A DNA stretch of 64,000 nucleotides from Marivita sp046591575 (GTDB taxonomy: Bacteria; Pseudomonadota; Alphaproteobacteria; Rhodobacterales; Rhodobacteraceae): positions 1 through 64,000 of the forward strand of contig NZ_JBIQWA010000009.1 of NCBI RefSeq assembly GCF_046591575.1. The letters run 5' to 3'. The notes under the pieces are model-generated. The model made no database searches and was not told the origin of the DNA. It worked only from the letters and a program-made list of their open reading frames with translations. Below are positions 38,502 through 47,011 of the stretch, one piece after another (within the stretch, counting starts at the first letter, position 1; each line of letters begins with the position of its first letter). The position numbers and the translations under genes were made by a program.

Positions 38502-40502
38502 ATGGTCCCGGAAATTGGTCACTTCGCACTGGCCCTCGCACTGGCGCTTGCGCTTGTTCAGAGTGTTCTACCGATTGCAGGTGCGTCGCGTAGAAATGCC
38601 GTCTGGATGAAATCCGCCCAGGCGACGGCAATAGGACAAGTGCTGTTTGTGGCCATCGCCTTCGCAGCGCTGATGCAGGCTTTCATCGTCAGCGATTTTA
38701 CCGTCAGGAACGTCGTCGAGAACTCCCATTCGCTCAAGCCAATGCTCTACAAGGTGGCCGGGACCTGGGGCAGCCATGAGGGTTCGCTGCTGCTCTGGAT
38801 CCTGATACTCGCGGTGTTCGGCGCGGGCGTCGCCTGGTTCGGATCGAACATCCCCGCCGAGACCAAGGCGCGCACCTTGTCGGTGCAGGCGTGGATCAGC
38901 GTCGGCTTCCTGTCCTTCCTGCTGCTGACGTCGAACCCCTTCGAGCGGGTGTTTCCGCCGCCGCTCGACGGCAATGACCTCAACCCGTTGCTTCAGGACA
39001 TGGGTCTCGCCATGCACCCGCCGCTCTTGTATTTCGGGTATGTCGGCTTCTCCATCGTGTTTTCCTTTGCCGTTGCGGCTCTTCTGGAAGGGCGCGTCGA
39101 TCCGGCCTGGGCCAGATGGGTCCGCCCGTGGACATTGGCCGCGTGGGTCAGCCTTACGGCAGGTATCGCTCTTGGATCGTGGTGGGCCTATTATGAACTG
39201 GGCTGGGGCGGCTGGTGGTTCTGGGACCCGGTCGAGAACGTGAGCTTCATGCCCTGGCTTCTGGGCACGGCGCTGCTGCATTCCGCCATCGTCACCGAAA
39301 AGCGCGACGCGTTCAAAAGCTGGACCATCCTACTTGCCATCCTGACTTTCTCGCTTTCGCTGCTCGGGACGTTCATCGTCCGGTCAGGCCTGCTTACATC
39401 CGTGCATGCCTTCGCCGTCGATCCAGAGCGCGGGCTTTACATTCTGGGTCTGCTGGCCGTGTCCATCGGTGGGTCGCTGGCGCTCTACGCCTGGCGGGCG
39501 CCCGAAATGGAGCCGGGTGGTCTGTTTCGCCCGATCAGCCGCGAGGCCGGGCTGCTCGTGAACAACCTCATTCTGGCCGCCGCTACGGGAACGGTCCTGT
39601 TCGGGACGCTTTATCCACTGATCCTGGAGGCTGTCACCGGGGACAAGATCTCGGTCGGTCCACCTTTCTTCAACGCGGCCTTCATTCCGATGATGCTGGC
39701 ACTGGTCGTGTTCATGGGTCTTGGTCCATTCCTGTCGTGGAAGCGGGCTGATATCGCCGGTTTGCTCGATCGCATCCAATTCGTGGCCGTGCTGGCGGTC
39801 ATTGCAGCCTTGGCCGCATGGTATCTTCTGAACGGTGGGCCGATCATGGCCTATCTTGCCATCCTCGGCGCAGCGTGGCTGCTTTTTGCGACCCTGCGGG
39901 AATGGGCGCTACGCATCCGTCTGTTCGAGGTTTCCCTTGCAGAGAGCGCGAGACGCGTGCGCAACCTGCCACGCGCCTCTCACGGTATGACGCTTGCCCA
40001 TGCCGGCGTCGCTGTGTTGATGATGGGGATGATCGGCTCGACCGGATGGAAGAGTGAGGAGATCGTCTTTGCCGCCCCCGGGACCGAAGTCACGATCGCC
40101 GGGTTCGACATCACCTTCGAAGGGGCCGCAAAGGTTCAAGGGCCGAACTACATCGCGGATCGCGGCACCCTTGTGGTGCGTCGGGATGGCGAATTGGTCA
40201 CGACACTTTTCCCGGAACGGCGGTATTACCCGGTCGCGGAAAGCCAGACGACGGAGTCGGCCATCCGCTCCACATTGGCGGGTGATCTCTATACGTCGAT
40301 TGCAACGCCAGCCTCCGATCAAGTGAACAACGCCGGAGCATGGACCCTTCGGATCCTCTATGAACCGCTCGTCAACCTGATCTGGATCGGCTCGATCCTG
40401 CTGGTGATCGGTGGCTGTTTGTCCTTGTCGGATCGCCGTTTGAGGGTCGGGGCGCCGCGCCGTGCCAAACAGCCAGCCACCGATGCCGTTCCTGCCGAGT
40501 AG
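38502..40502 (+). CDS. ccmF: CcmF heme lyase subunit
   Basis: A 666-residue inner-membrane protein with about 14 helices. The Trp-rich signature GWGGWWFWDPVENVSFMPW (about 238-256) is the CcmF/CcmC heme-handling motif. Flanking conserved parts include GSHEGSLLLW, MHPPLLYFGYVGF and HSAIVTEKRDAFKSWT. A periplasmic domain occupies about 520-620. CcmF joins heme to apocytochrome c together with CcmH and CcmI. It starts a block ccmF-ccmG-ccmH-ccmI on a plasmid; ccmABCDE are absent here, so it must draw on heme-loaded CcmE from elsewhere. Confidence 0.95.
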   Translation: MVPEIGHFALALALALALVQSVLPIAGASRRNAVWMKSAQATAIGQVLFVAIAFAALMQAFIVSDFTVRNVVENSHSLKPMLYKVAGTWGSHEGSLLLWILILAVFGAGVAWFGSNIPAETKARTLSVQAWISVGFLSFLLLTSNPFERVFPPPLDGNDLNPLLQDMGLAMHPPLLYFGYVGFSIVFSFAVAALLEGRVDPAWARWVRPWTLAAWVSLTAGIALGSWWAYYELGWGGWWFWDPVENVSFMPWLLGTALLHSAIVTEKRDAFKSWTILLAILTFSLSLLGTFIVRSGLLTSVHAFAVDPERGLYILGLLAVSIGGSLALYAWRAPEMEPGGLFRPISREAGLLVNNLILAAATGTVLFGTLYPLILEAVTGDKISVGPPFFNAAFIPMMLALVVFMGLGPFLSWKRADIAGLLDRIQFVAVLAVIAALAAWYLLNGGPIMAYLAILGAAWLLFATLREWALRIRLFEVSLAESARRVRNLPRASHGMTLAHAGVAVLMMGMIGSTGWKSEEIVFAAPGTEVTIAGFDITFEGAAKVQGPNYIADRGTLVVRRDGELVTTLFPERRYYPVAESQTTESAIRSTLAGDLYTSIATPASDQVNNAGAWTLRILYEPLVNLIWIGSILLVIGGCLSLSDRRLRVGAPRRAKQPATDAVPAE

Positions 40503-40510
40503 GAGAGAAG

Positions 40511-41077
40511 ATGAAACGTCTCATTGCCGGGCTGCCGTTTATTGCGGCGGTCATATTCGGTGGGTTTTTTCTCTGGGGGCTCAATCCCGACCGGGATCCC
40601 AACGAGATCCCTTCCGTCCTGATCTCGCAACCGGCCCCGGCGTTCGACCTCGATCCCGTGCCGGGGTTGGAGACACCCGGCCTGGCCCGAAGCGATCTTG
40701 TCGGCAACGAACGACCGGTCGTGGTCAATGTCTTTGCGTCCTGGTGCGTGCCCTGCCGCGCGGAACATGCCGTGTTGACAAGATTTGTCGAACGAGACGG
40801 CATGCGGTTGTTCGGAATAAACTACAAAGACAAACCTGAGGATGCCGTGAAGTGGCTCAATGACCTCGGCAATCCCTACGAGCGGATCGGGTCCGACCTG
40901 TCGGGCCGGACCGGGATCGAATGGGGCCTGTCGGGCGTGCCGGAAACCTTCATCGTCGATAGCGATGGCACCGTTTTGTTTCGCTATGTCGGGCCGGTCG
41001 TGGGTCCGGACGCCGTCGAACGGTTCACGCAAGCCCTGAAGCAGGCAGGCGCACTGCCAAATGGAGCAGGTTCATGA
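40511..41077 (+). CDS. ccmG: CcmG/DsbE thiol:disulfide interchange protein
   Basis: A 188-residue membrane-anchored thioredoxin-fold protein. N-terminal anchor about 4-23, then the fold with active site VFASWCVPCRAEH (CVPC at about 81-84) and the family cis-Pro segment GLSGVPETFIVDSDG. CcmG reduces apocytochrome c or CcmH so that heme can be attached. GGAGAG precedes the ATG. Nine bases after ccmF; overlaps ccmH by four bases (ATGA). Confidence 0.93.
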   Translation: MKRLIAGLPFIAAVIFGGFFLWGLNPDRDPNEIPSVLISQPAPAFDLDPVPGLETPGLARSDLVGNERPVVVNVFASWCVPCRAEHAVLTRFVERDGMRLFGINYKDKPEDAVKWLNDLGNPYERIGSDLSGRTGIEWGLSGVPETFIVDSDGTVLFRYVGPVVGPDAVERFTQALKQAGALPNGAGS

Positions 41078-41547
41078 GACAGTTGATTTTCGCGTTTTGC
41101 ATCGGGCTCCTTCCCTTTGCCGCCAATGCGGTGGAACCGGACGAAATGCTGACCGACCCGGTATTGGAACAGCGTGCGCGGGAGATTTCCAAGGATCTAC
41201 GATGCGTCGTCTGTCAGAACCAGGACATCGACAGTTCGAACGCGGGTGTGGCGCGGGACTTGCGTCTGCTCGTACGCGAGCGCCTGGTCGTTGGAGACAG
41301 CGACGCGGAGGTGATCGAATACATACGGGCGCGGTACGGGGATTACGTGCTGCTGAAACCGCCTCTGGAGCCTGCGACCTACGCGCTTTGGTTCGCTCCG
41401 ATCGCTTTCGTTCTGATCGGGGTTTTCGTTGGTGGCGGGCTACTGATGAGTCGGCGAAAGCAAGAGGCATTTGAAGACTTGGGCTCGGAGGATGAGAACA
41501 CCGTGTCCGAAATTCTCAGGCAAAACGAAGCGGGGGATGCGTCATGA
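41074..41547 (+). CDS. ccmH: CcmH (CcmL-type) cytochrome c maturation protein
   Basis: A 157-residue membrane-bound protein with signal peptide about 1-19. Its active site LRCVVCQNQDIDSSNA (about 44-59) is the canonical CcmH motif that holds the apocytochrome CxxCH. A C-terminal membrane helix spans about 107-128 (LWFAPIAFVLIGVFVGGGLLM). It corresponds to the N-terminal half of E. coli CcmH, the other half being the separate ccmI gene. Overlaps both neighbours by four bases. Confidence 0.93.
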   Translation: MRQLIFAFCIGLLPFAANAVEPDEMLTDPVLEQRAREISKDLRCVVCQNQDIDSSNAGVARDLRLLVRERLVVGDSDAEVIEYIRARYGDYVLLKPPLEPATYALWFAPIAFVLIGVFVGGGLLMSRRKQEAFEDLGSEDENTVSEILRQNEAGDAS

Positions 41548-42695
41548 TCTGGGGTATTTTCGTTCTTTTGACGCTGGTCGCAATCGGAATTGTCCTCTAC
41601 CCGCTGCTGCTGTCCAAATCGAACACTCTCACCAGAGGGGATGCGGTACCGGCGATCCTCGCCGATCAGATGCGGGAAATCCAACGAGACATGGACCGCG
41701 GTTTGATTTCTGAACAGGAAGCTCAAGCGGCCAGACTCGAGATCAAGAAACGGATCCTCGCGACGACCCGCAATTCGGAAGAAAAAGCCGGATCATCCCG
41801 TAATGGTGGCAGAGTCACTCTCGTTGTCGCGGCGGTCCTCGCGCCGGTTATTGCCGCGGGCTACTATCTGACGATGGGATCGCCGGAGGTTCCTTCAATG
41901 GCCTTCGCTGCCCGTGCAGAGGAGCGGGCACAGACTGATGAAGTGACGGCGCTGGCAATACAACTTCGCGAAAGGCTTGTATCCGATCCGACCGGCGGCC
42001 CTAGCGAAGGGTGGATGCTGTTGGGCCAGACCTATCAGCGCATGGGCAGAGCAGCCGATGCCGTCGAAGCCTTCGAAGTCGTTGCCGAACGGGAGGATGC
42101 CACCTCCGCGACATTCTCCATGCTGGCAGAGGCTGTCGCGGTTGCCAATGACGGCGTTGTTATTCCACGGGCGAAATTGGCCATTGATCGCGCTTTGGAC
42201 CTTGACCCATCCAATCCTGCGGCAACCTACTTCGAGTCTCTGTATTACTTTCAGCAAGAAGAGACGCGTAAGGCCTACGATCTGCTTGTTTCACGACTGA
42301 ATCAGGAAGAGGCTTACGTTCCCTGGATGGAGACCTATGCAGCGCAGATCAACCGGATTGCAGCGGCAGCTGACCTTCCGGTCGTCAATCTACCCAGCGG
42401 GCCGACGTCGCAACCAGGCCCGAGTGCCGCAGATGTCGCGGCGGCGTCGGAGATGAATGACGCGGATCGCGCGGAGTTCATCCGATCGATGGTCTCGCGG
42501 CTGGCCGAGCGTCTTGAGGATGAACCGGACGATCTGGATGGTTGGATGCGGCTGGCAAATGCCTATACCGTCCTTCAGGAGCCCGATCGCGCCGTTGAGG
42601 CCTACCGCAAGGCTGAAGCGCTGTTGGAGCAGCAGCCCGCCAGTGATCCTCGGCGTGCGGCGGTCCGTGCCGCGCTTGAGCGGCTCGGCGGCTGA
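41544..42695 (+). CDS. ccmI: CcmI apocytochrome c chaperone
   Basis: A 383-residue protein. Two membrane helices (IFVLLTLVAIGIVLYPLLL, about 4-22, and TLVVAAVLAPVIAAGYYLTMG, about 93-113) flank a cytoplasmic loop with DQMREIQRDMDRGLISEQEA, which matches the CcmI leucine-zipper loop. The periplasmic part carries TPR-like repeats (GWMLLGQTYQRMGRAADAVEAFEV; GWMRLANAYTVLQEPDRAVEAYRKAE) that bind C-terminal helices of apocytochromes. Last gene of the block; a hairpin follows. Confidence 0.92.
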   Translation: MIWGIFVLLTLVAIGIVLYPLLLSKSNTLTRGDAVPAILADQMREIQRDMDRGLISEQEAQAARLEIKKRILATTRNSEEKAGSSRNGGRVTLVVAAVLAPVIAAGYYLTMGSPEVPSMAFAARAEERAQTDEVTALAIQLRERLVSDPTGGPSEGWMLLGQTYQRMGRAADAVEAFEVVAEREDATSATFSMLAEAVAVANDGVVIPRAKLAIDRALDLDPSNPAATYFESLYYFQQEETRKAYDLLVSRLNQEEAYVPWMETYAAQINRIAAAADLPVVNLPSGPTSQPGPSAADVAAASEMNDADRAEFIRSMVSRLAERLEDEPDDLDGWMRLANAYTVLQEPDRAVEAYRKAEALLEQQPASDPRRAAVRAALERLGG

Positions 42696-42698
42696 CTA

Positions 42699-42722
42699 CT
42701 GCTCGGTGTCCCGGTCGAGCAG
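42699..42722. terminator. Bidirectional hairpin between ccmI and scsB
   Basis: CTGCTCG (42699-42705) pairs with CGAGCAG (42716-42722) over a 10-base loop in the 28-base gap between convergent genes. It lacks a clear T-run but is well placed to separate the two transcripts. Confidence 0.5.
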
Positions 42723-42723
42723 G

Positions 42724-44853
42724 TCACTCCTGTCCGGCAACCTTTGCGGAAACATCCCGACCACTGGCTTGCGCCAAGGCGTTCATCACGTCCTCGGTTT
42801 TTAGCAATTCGGACAGCACAATGCCGTTCGGTGCCGATGGTCCGTAGACGGCATTGAAGGGGATGCCGTATCTGCCGAAACTCTCAAGGTAGCGGGAAAT
42901 GCGCGTGTCCGGGCGTGTCCAATCTGCCTGCATCGCCGTGACTCCAGGCGCTTCAAGCGCGCTCCGGACTGGCTCCCGATCGATGATAAGTGTCTTGTTC
43001 GCTTTGCAAGTCAGACACCAGTCAGCGGTCACATCGACAAAAACGACCTCTCCTGCGGACACGCGTTTCGCTATTTCCGAACGATCAAATGCGATCCAAG
43101 CCATTGCCAACTGCGGCGTCGAACGCGCAGGTGCTGATTGCTGCAAGAGAGGACCTGCGGCAATGGCCAGGACAAGGCTGGCTATGGCAATAGACCACCT
43201 GAATTGGGACTGCACATTCGGGAGAGATAGTATCAGAACGGCGAGACCGGACAACGCCGCGACCGCGATGACAGACGCAAGCCCGGCGACACCGTCGAGC
43301 ACCCAGAACAGCCACACGGCGGTTGCAAGCAACAAAACCCCCATGACGCTTTTGATGATCAGCATCCATCGACCAGGCTTGGGCATGAATGCGACCAGAC
43401 GCGGGAACGCGGCGATGACGAGATAGGGCAGGGCGAGGCCGAGCCCGAGGCTCGTAAAGACGATGAGGATGTCCACGCCACGCCCGGCCAAAGCAAAGGC
43501 CACCGCGGTGCCGAGGAACGGTGCCGAACAAGGCGTCGCCATGACGGCACCGAACATGCCAGTGAAAAAGTCGGCGGAATACCCGTTGCGTCCTCCGGCC
43601 CCTGCAAGCCGCGTCTGCATGCCGTGTGGAAGGGCGAACTCGAACGCTCCGAACAGATTTGCCGAAAAGACGAGCAGGACAGCGATCATCGCCGCAAGAA
43701 ACAGCGGGCTTTGAAACTGCAAACCCCACCCGACGCTGAGGCCTGCCGTCTGGAGCGCCCAGAGGACGAGCGCCAGACCCCACATGAACGTCATGATGCC
43801 GGCGCTGGCAGCGACGAAACCGAACCGGACACGGGTTGTGTCGTGATCGGTGTGTTTGAGCACAGACGACACCTTGATGGACAGCACCGGCAGCACGCAG
43901 GGCATCACATTCAGGATCAATCCGCCCAGCAGCGCGATCGCGGCAATCCAGATCAGTTCCATCATGTCCGGTGTCGTGGCGGCCAGTTCAAAGGGTGGTG
44001 CTATTCCTTGCGCCACGCGATCCGCGATGATCGTGAAGGCCCGGTTCTCGCCGTCGGTGACGGTAATCGACGGAGCCACTGTCACATCCGTATTCGACGA
44101 GAGGATCGGCAAGCGCGCCCAAAGCAAACGATCCTCTTCTCCCAAACGGATATCGGGTTTGCCAAGCGCAACACCCATACCCAGTCCGGGAAACACATCC
44201 GGCGACTGGAGTGGTTCATCGACGCGAAGGCTGACGATCAACTCCGTGAGGTCTTCGTCGATGAAGGCATTTGCCTCGCTGACGCCGCTCGTCTTGGCCC
44301 CTTCGGGGACGCGCTCGGAAAACGTACCGATCAGCCCAGCCGAAGTGCTGTCGATGACGTTGCCCCGTCCGAGGCGAAGTGACAGGTCAAACTCTTCCGG
44401 GACACAGACATTGGAGCACACCAGCAGTTTGACCTGCGCGGAAAGAGTCACAGGTGCGCCGGGATCTTTGAGCGTTATGCGCAGCGGAAAGACGACTTCA
44501 CCCGCATAACCAAAATTTTCGATGCCGAAGGCGGTGAAGCGCGTCGGGGCGGGCCACATGAATTCGACATCTGCGACGTTTTCGGAACCGCTCCATTCGA
44601 CCGAAGGCGGTATTCCCACCTCGCCCGCCGACCGCCAATAGGTCTTCCAGTTTTCGTTCAGTTGAAGGTGAAGCCCGGCTGACAGAGTCTGTGTGTTCTC
44701 GGGAACGCCGTCCTGTACACTAATGAGATGCGCGGTGAGTGGCGCGCTCTGGTATTCAGCAGAGGTTGCTGCCGCGACACTTCCAGAGACAACGGCCAGG
44801 AGCACGAAGGGAATAAGCAAAACCCGTCGCAGGATCAAAAGGCAATCGATCAA
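42724..44853 (-). CDS. scsB: ScsB/DsbD-type thiol:disulfide reductase
   Basis: A 709-residue inner-membrane electron carrier. Signal sequence about 10-28; an N-terminal periplasmic domain with the redox pair CSNVCVPEEF (about 151-160); a central eight-helix DsbD domain with LNVMPCVLPVLS and MATPCSAPFLG cysteines; and a C-terminal thioredoxin domain with VTADWCLTCKANK. The two-domain N-terminal region places it with ScsB (suppressor of copper sensitivity) and not with classic DsbD. It would reduce periplasmic partners such as the DsbA/ScsC-like protein at 50444 and CcmG. Convergent with ccmI. Confidence 0.9.
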   Translation of the reverse strand: MIDCLLILRRVLLIPFVLLAVVSGSVAAATSAEYQSAPLTAHLISVQDGVPENTQTLSAGLHLQLNENWKTYWRSAGEVGIPPSVEWSGSENVADVEFMWPAPTRFTAFGIENFGYAGEVVFPLRITLKDPGAPVTLSAQVKLLVCSNVCVPEEFDLSLRLGRGNVIDSTSAGLIGTFSERVPEGAKTSGVSEANAFIDEDLTELIVSLRVDEPLQSPDVFPGLGMGVALGKPDIRLGEEDRLLWARLPILSSNTDVTVAPSITVTDGENRAFTIIADRVAQGIAPPFELAATTPDMMELIWIAAIALLGGLILNVMPCVLPVLSIKVSSVLKHTDHDTTRVRFGFVAASAGIMTFMWGLALVLWALQTAGLSVGWGLQFQSPLFLAAMIAVLLVFSANLFGAFEFALPHGMQTRLAGAGGRNGYSADFFTGMFGAVMATPCSAPFLGTAVAFALAGRGVDILIVFTSLGLGLALPYLVIAAFPRLVAFMPKPGRWMLIIKSVMGVLLLATAVWLFWVLDGVAGLASVIAVAALSGLAVLILSLPNVQSQFRWSIAIASLVLAIAAGPLLQQSAPARSTPQLAMAWIAFDRSEIAKRVSAGEVVFVDVTADWCLTCKANKTLIIDREPVRSALEAPGVTAMQADWTRPDTRISRYLESFGRYGIPFNAVYGPSAPNGIVLSELLKTEDVMNALAQASGRDVSAKVAGQE

Positions 44854-44910
44854 GATACCTGCTTCCTTCCCATATTTTCCGCAGATTTCGCCAGGACGGC
44901 GGAAATTGCG

Positions 44911-45135
44911 TCAAAGTCCACCTGTGGCAAAACCCTGACGACCGTCCGCACAGACAATTCGCGCAACGCCAGTCGCAGAAGATGAAAGGGTTCGACACCC
45001 ATCCGGCAGAAGGTCTGACGCTTGCTTCGTGGACACGATAGCCTTCAGATCTAGGCAGTCTGCAAGGCTTCCCGCGCAACCTCCAAGTAATGTAACCATC
45101 AACAGCAATACGAATACCTTTGCTTTCCCTCGCAC
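44911..45135 (-). CDS. Small lipoprotein
   Basis: A 74-residue protein from a GTG at 45135. Signal sequence with lipobox LLGGCAGS (cleavage before about Cys20), then about 55 residues with three further cysteines (ADCLDL, PDGCRTL, RIVCADG). Disulfides or copper binding are possible. It starts two bases after the DUF2933 stop and is therefore second in the operon driven by the CueR-type promoter at 45468-45498. Not a known family. Confidence 0.65.
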   Translation of the reverse strand: MRGKAKVFVLLLMVTLLGGCAGSLADCLDLKAIVSTKQASDLLPDGCRTLSSSATGVARIVCADGRQGFATGGL

Positions 45136-45136
45136 A

Positions 45137-45439
45137 TCACTGCCTGTTGCGGGCGACGCTAGGAATCACGGAACTTATGGGCTCGGGCGCTTCCTCGATA
45201 GTATCGTTTGCCTTGTCGGAATGGCACGATTTCCCCATGAATCTATGCATCACAAGATGCGCTCCAACGCACAACAGGAGCGGGGCGAAAGCCGATGCAT
45301 TGCCCCACATACCCGCAAGCGTTCCGCCAGCGAGAAAAAAACCGATCACGGGCAACAGCATCACAATGCAACACGCCATCATTCCGTAATGCATGAGCTT
45401 GTCTGTAATCGGCTTATTCTTGGGATTTTCGTCGTCCAT
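45137..45439 (-). CDS. DUF2933-like membrane protein
   Basis: A 100-residue protein with two membrane helices (MHYGMMACCIVMLLPVIGFFLAGG and AFAPLLLCVGAHLVMHRFM). The paired cysteines CC, Met-rich first helix and HLVMHRFMGKSCH exit resemble DUF2933 proteins that accompany copper and heavy-metal ATPases. A CueR-type promoter reads into it, with the -10 29 bases before the ATG at 45439. Metal binding is inferred from residues and context. Confidence 0.7.
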   Translation of the reverse strand: MDDENPKNKPITDKLMHYGMMACCIVMLLPVIGFFLAGGTLAGMWGNASAFAPLLLCVGAHLVMHRFMGKSCHSDKANDTIEEAPEPISSVIPSVARNRQ

Positions 45440-45467
45440 GACACCCTCTTTGTCTCGTTCCTGGCGT

Positions 45468-45498
45468 CATTTGCGACCCTCCAGCAGGGTAAGGTCAA
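45468..45498 (-). promoter_or_regulatory. CueR-type promoter of the DUF2933-lipoprotein operon
   Basis: Leftward: -35 TTGACC (45498-45493), 19-bp spacer containing ACCCT-N5-AGGGT, and -10 CAAATG (45473-45468). The dyad differs from the CCAG-CTGG form of other sites, so affinity may differ. Confidence 0.6.
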
Positions 45499-45499
45499 G

Positions 45500-45515
45500 G
45501 ATACAAATGGATACA
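45500..45515 (+). promoter_or_regulatory. GNTACA tandem box upstream of the periplasmic copper operon
   Basis: GATACA-AATG-GATACA, two hexamers with 10-bp period, 80 bases before the L,D-transpeptidase gene. It matches the boxes in front of the response regulator and dsbB, suggesting control by the island's two-component system. It abuts the divergent CueR-type promoter. Confidence 0.6.
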
Positions 45516-45594
45516 CTTCTCGCGGCCTTGTCAGGTTGCCTGATGCCGGGTCTCCCGTAAAAGACATGTACAAACCGTAGGCTAGGAGTGTGTC

Positions 45595-46155
45595 ATGACG
45601 ACATCGCGAAACAACAAGATCAATCGACGAAGCCTGTTGGGGTATGCGGCTGTCGCTTTGGTTGCACCAAGCGTGGTTCGAGCCGAAACCATTCGCCGCA
45701 ACATTTCTTCTTTCCGAGTTCATGACTGGCAAGACCATTTCGACACGCTCGGCAAAGGGATCATCATCTCAGACACCGTGACGATGGCGCTACAGCACTG
45801 GACAGCGGACGGCGAGATGCGGATTTACCCGACATCCGTTCCGCTGACCGACGAACTCACCAAACGCGGTTACACTGAAGTGGTGGAAAAACGCAAAAAC
45901 CCCAGTTGGGCGCCGACGCCCTCCATGCGGGAACGCAATCCGGAATGGCCGGCACGTATCGAGGGGGGTGATCCGGACAACCCCTTGGGTACTCGCGCAC
46001 TGTACCTGTCGTGGCAGTACTACCGTATTCACGGGACACAGGACACGCGCAAGATCGGCCGCCGGTCGTCAAACGGCTGCATCGGTTTGTTCAACGAACA
46101 GATCGAGGAAGTCTACGAGCGAGCGCCTGTCGGCACTCAAGTCAAACTCATCTGA
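45595..46155 (+). CDS. L,D-transpeptidase (YkuD), copy 1
   Basis: A 186-residue exported protein. The N terminus NRRSLLGYAAVALVAPSVVRAE is a twin-arginine-type signal peptide. The YkuD catalytic block is IHGTQDTRKIGRRSSNGCIGLFN: conserved His, and Cys in SNGC. The usual Arg after GC is replaced (GCIG). Such enzymes form 3-3 cross-links in peptidoglycan or attach lipoproteins to it. AGGAG precedes the ATG. It opens a seven-gene operon of cytochromes, multicopper oxidase and DsbA. Two more paralogues lie at 56307 and 58945. Confidence 0.9.
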   Translation: MTTSRNNKINRRSLLGYAAVALVAPSVVRAETIRRNISSFRVHDWQDHFDTLGKGIIISDTVTMALQHWTADGEMRIYPTSVPLTDELTKRGYTEVVEKRKNPSWAPTPSMRERNPEWPARIEGGDPDNPLGTRALYLSWQYYRIHGTQDTRKIGRRSSNGCIGLFNEQIEEVYERAPVGTQVKLI

Positions 46156-46183
46156 CCCAACGGGCAAGGCGGAAGATACAGGC

Positions 46184-46642
46184 ATGGACAAATTAACTGC
46201 GCTGATTGGTGCCGTTTTTGTTATCGGCGGGGGTTTTGCCGTTTGGCAGTTCGTTGGAGCCGAAGATTTAGCGGTTGGCCACTCCATGACGCCACCTGAC
46301 ACAAGCGAGATTGCCGAAGGCGATCCGATCGTCCAGGTCCAGCTGCCTGACGCACTCTCGCAGCAGGCGGCGCTTGGGAAGAACATATTCGAGGCAAAAT
46401 GTTCCGAGTGTCACGGCGAAAATGCCGCCGGTCGCAACGGTGTTGCGCCGCCTCTCGTGCACAAGATCTACGAACCGAGCCACCATTCGGACATGGCTTT
46501 TGTTCTGGCAGCTCAAAACGGCGTCCGTGCACATCACTGGAATTTCGGTAATATGCCTAAGATCGAGGGATTGACCCAAGGAGACGTCAAGATGGTGGCC
46601 GCCTATGTCCGCGAATTGCAGCGGGCCAACGGGATCAACTGA
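46184..46642 (+). CDS. Membrane-anchored monoheme cytochrome c
   Basis: A 152-residue protein with an N-terminal anchor (LTALIGAVFVIGGGFAVWQFVG) and one heme site FEAKCSECHGENAAGR. The axial Met is probably in FGNMPKIEGLTQGD, typical of class I cytochrome c. Ligand and spacing fit an electron acceptor in the periplasm. ATG at 46184 with GGAAG upstream; 28 bases after the L,D-transpeptidase gene, and its stop overlaps the next ATG (TGATG). It could pass electrons from the multicopper oxidase system or supply reductant; direction is unknown. Confidence 0.88.
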   Translation: MDKLTALIGAVFVIGGGFAVWQFVGAEDLAVGHSMTPPDTSEIAEGDPIVQVQLPDALSQQAALGKNIFEAKCSECHGENAAGRNGVAPPLVHKIYEPSHHSDMAFVLAAQNGVRAHHWNFGNMPKIEGLTQGDVKMVAAYVRELQRANGIN

Positions 46643-46968
46643 TGCGTTGGTCGAAGACGAACCGATGGATTCTGTCGGCCGTTTTCGGCCTTTTCCTTGT
46701 AGTACTCGGGGTGCCAGAGGCGCCGGTATATCATGGTGAAACGTCGTTGGGGCAGGAATACCATGGTCACGAAGACGCAGGGCCATCGACCGAGGCCTCT
46801 GGCCACTGCCATCCAGGCCTCGATTGTTCTGTCCCGGCAGCGTTATTGCTTCAGCCGAACATGGCGTACGAGCCTTCTTTTCTGAAAGCCGTCATGCAAG
46901 ACGGCGCGATCCAACGAACCGAATTGCGCCCGATCAGCGATCCTCCACCGCCCCGACGGTGGGTCTGA
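46642..46968 (+). CDS. Small exported protein of copper operon (108 aa)
   Basis: Signal anchor about 9-25 (ILSAVFGLFLVVLGVPEA), then a His-rich stretch YHGETSLGQEYHGHEDAG, a Cys-His motif SGHCHPGLDCSVPAAL and a Pro-rich end RPISDPPPPRRW. The SGHCHPGLDC motif recurs in small periplasmic proteins of copper loci, though I cannot name a family. The His and Cys residues suggest Cu binding. Its start overlaps the cytochrome stop. Confidence 0.6.
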   Translation: MRWSKTNRWILSAVFGLFLVVLGVPEAPVYHGETSLGQEYHGHEDAGPSTEASGHCHPGLDCSVPAALLLQPNMAYEPSFLKAVMQDGAIQRTELRPISDPPPPRRWV

Positions 46969-47011
46969 TTTCACATCGCTCGAAAAGCAGACCCAAAGAA
47001 GGATCGAAGAC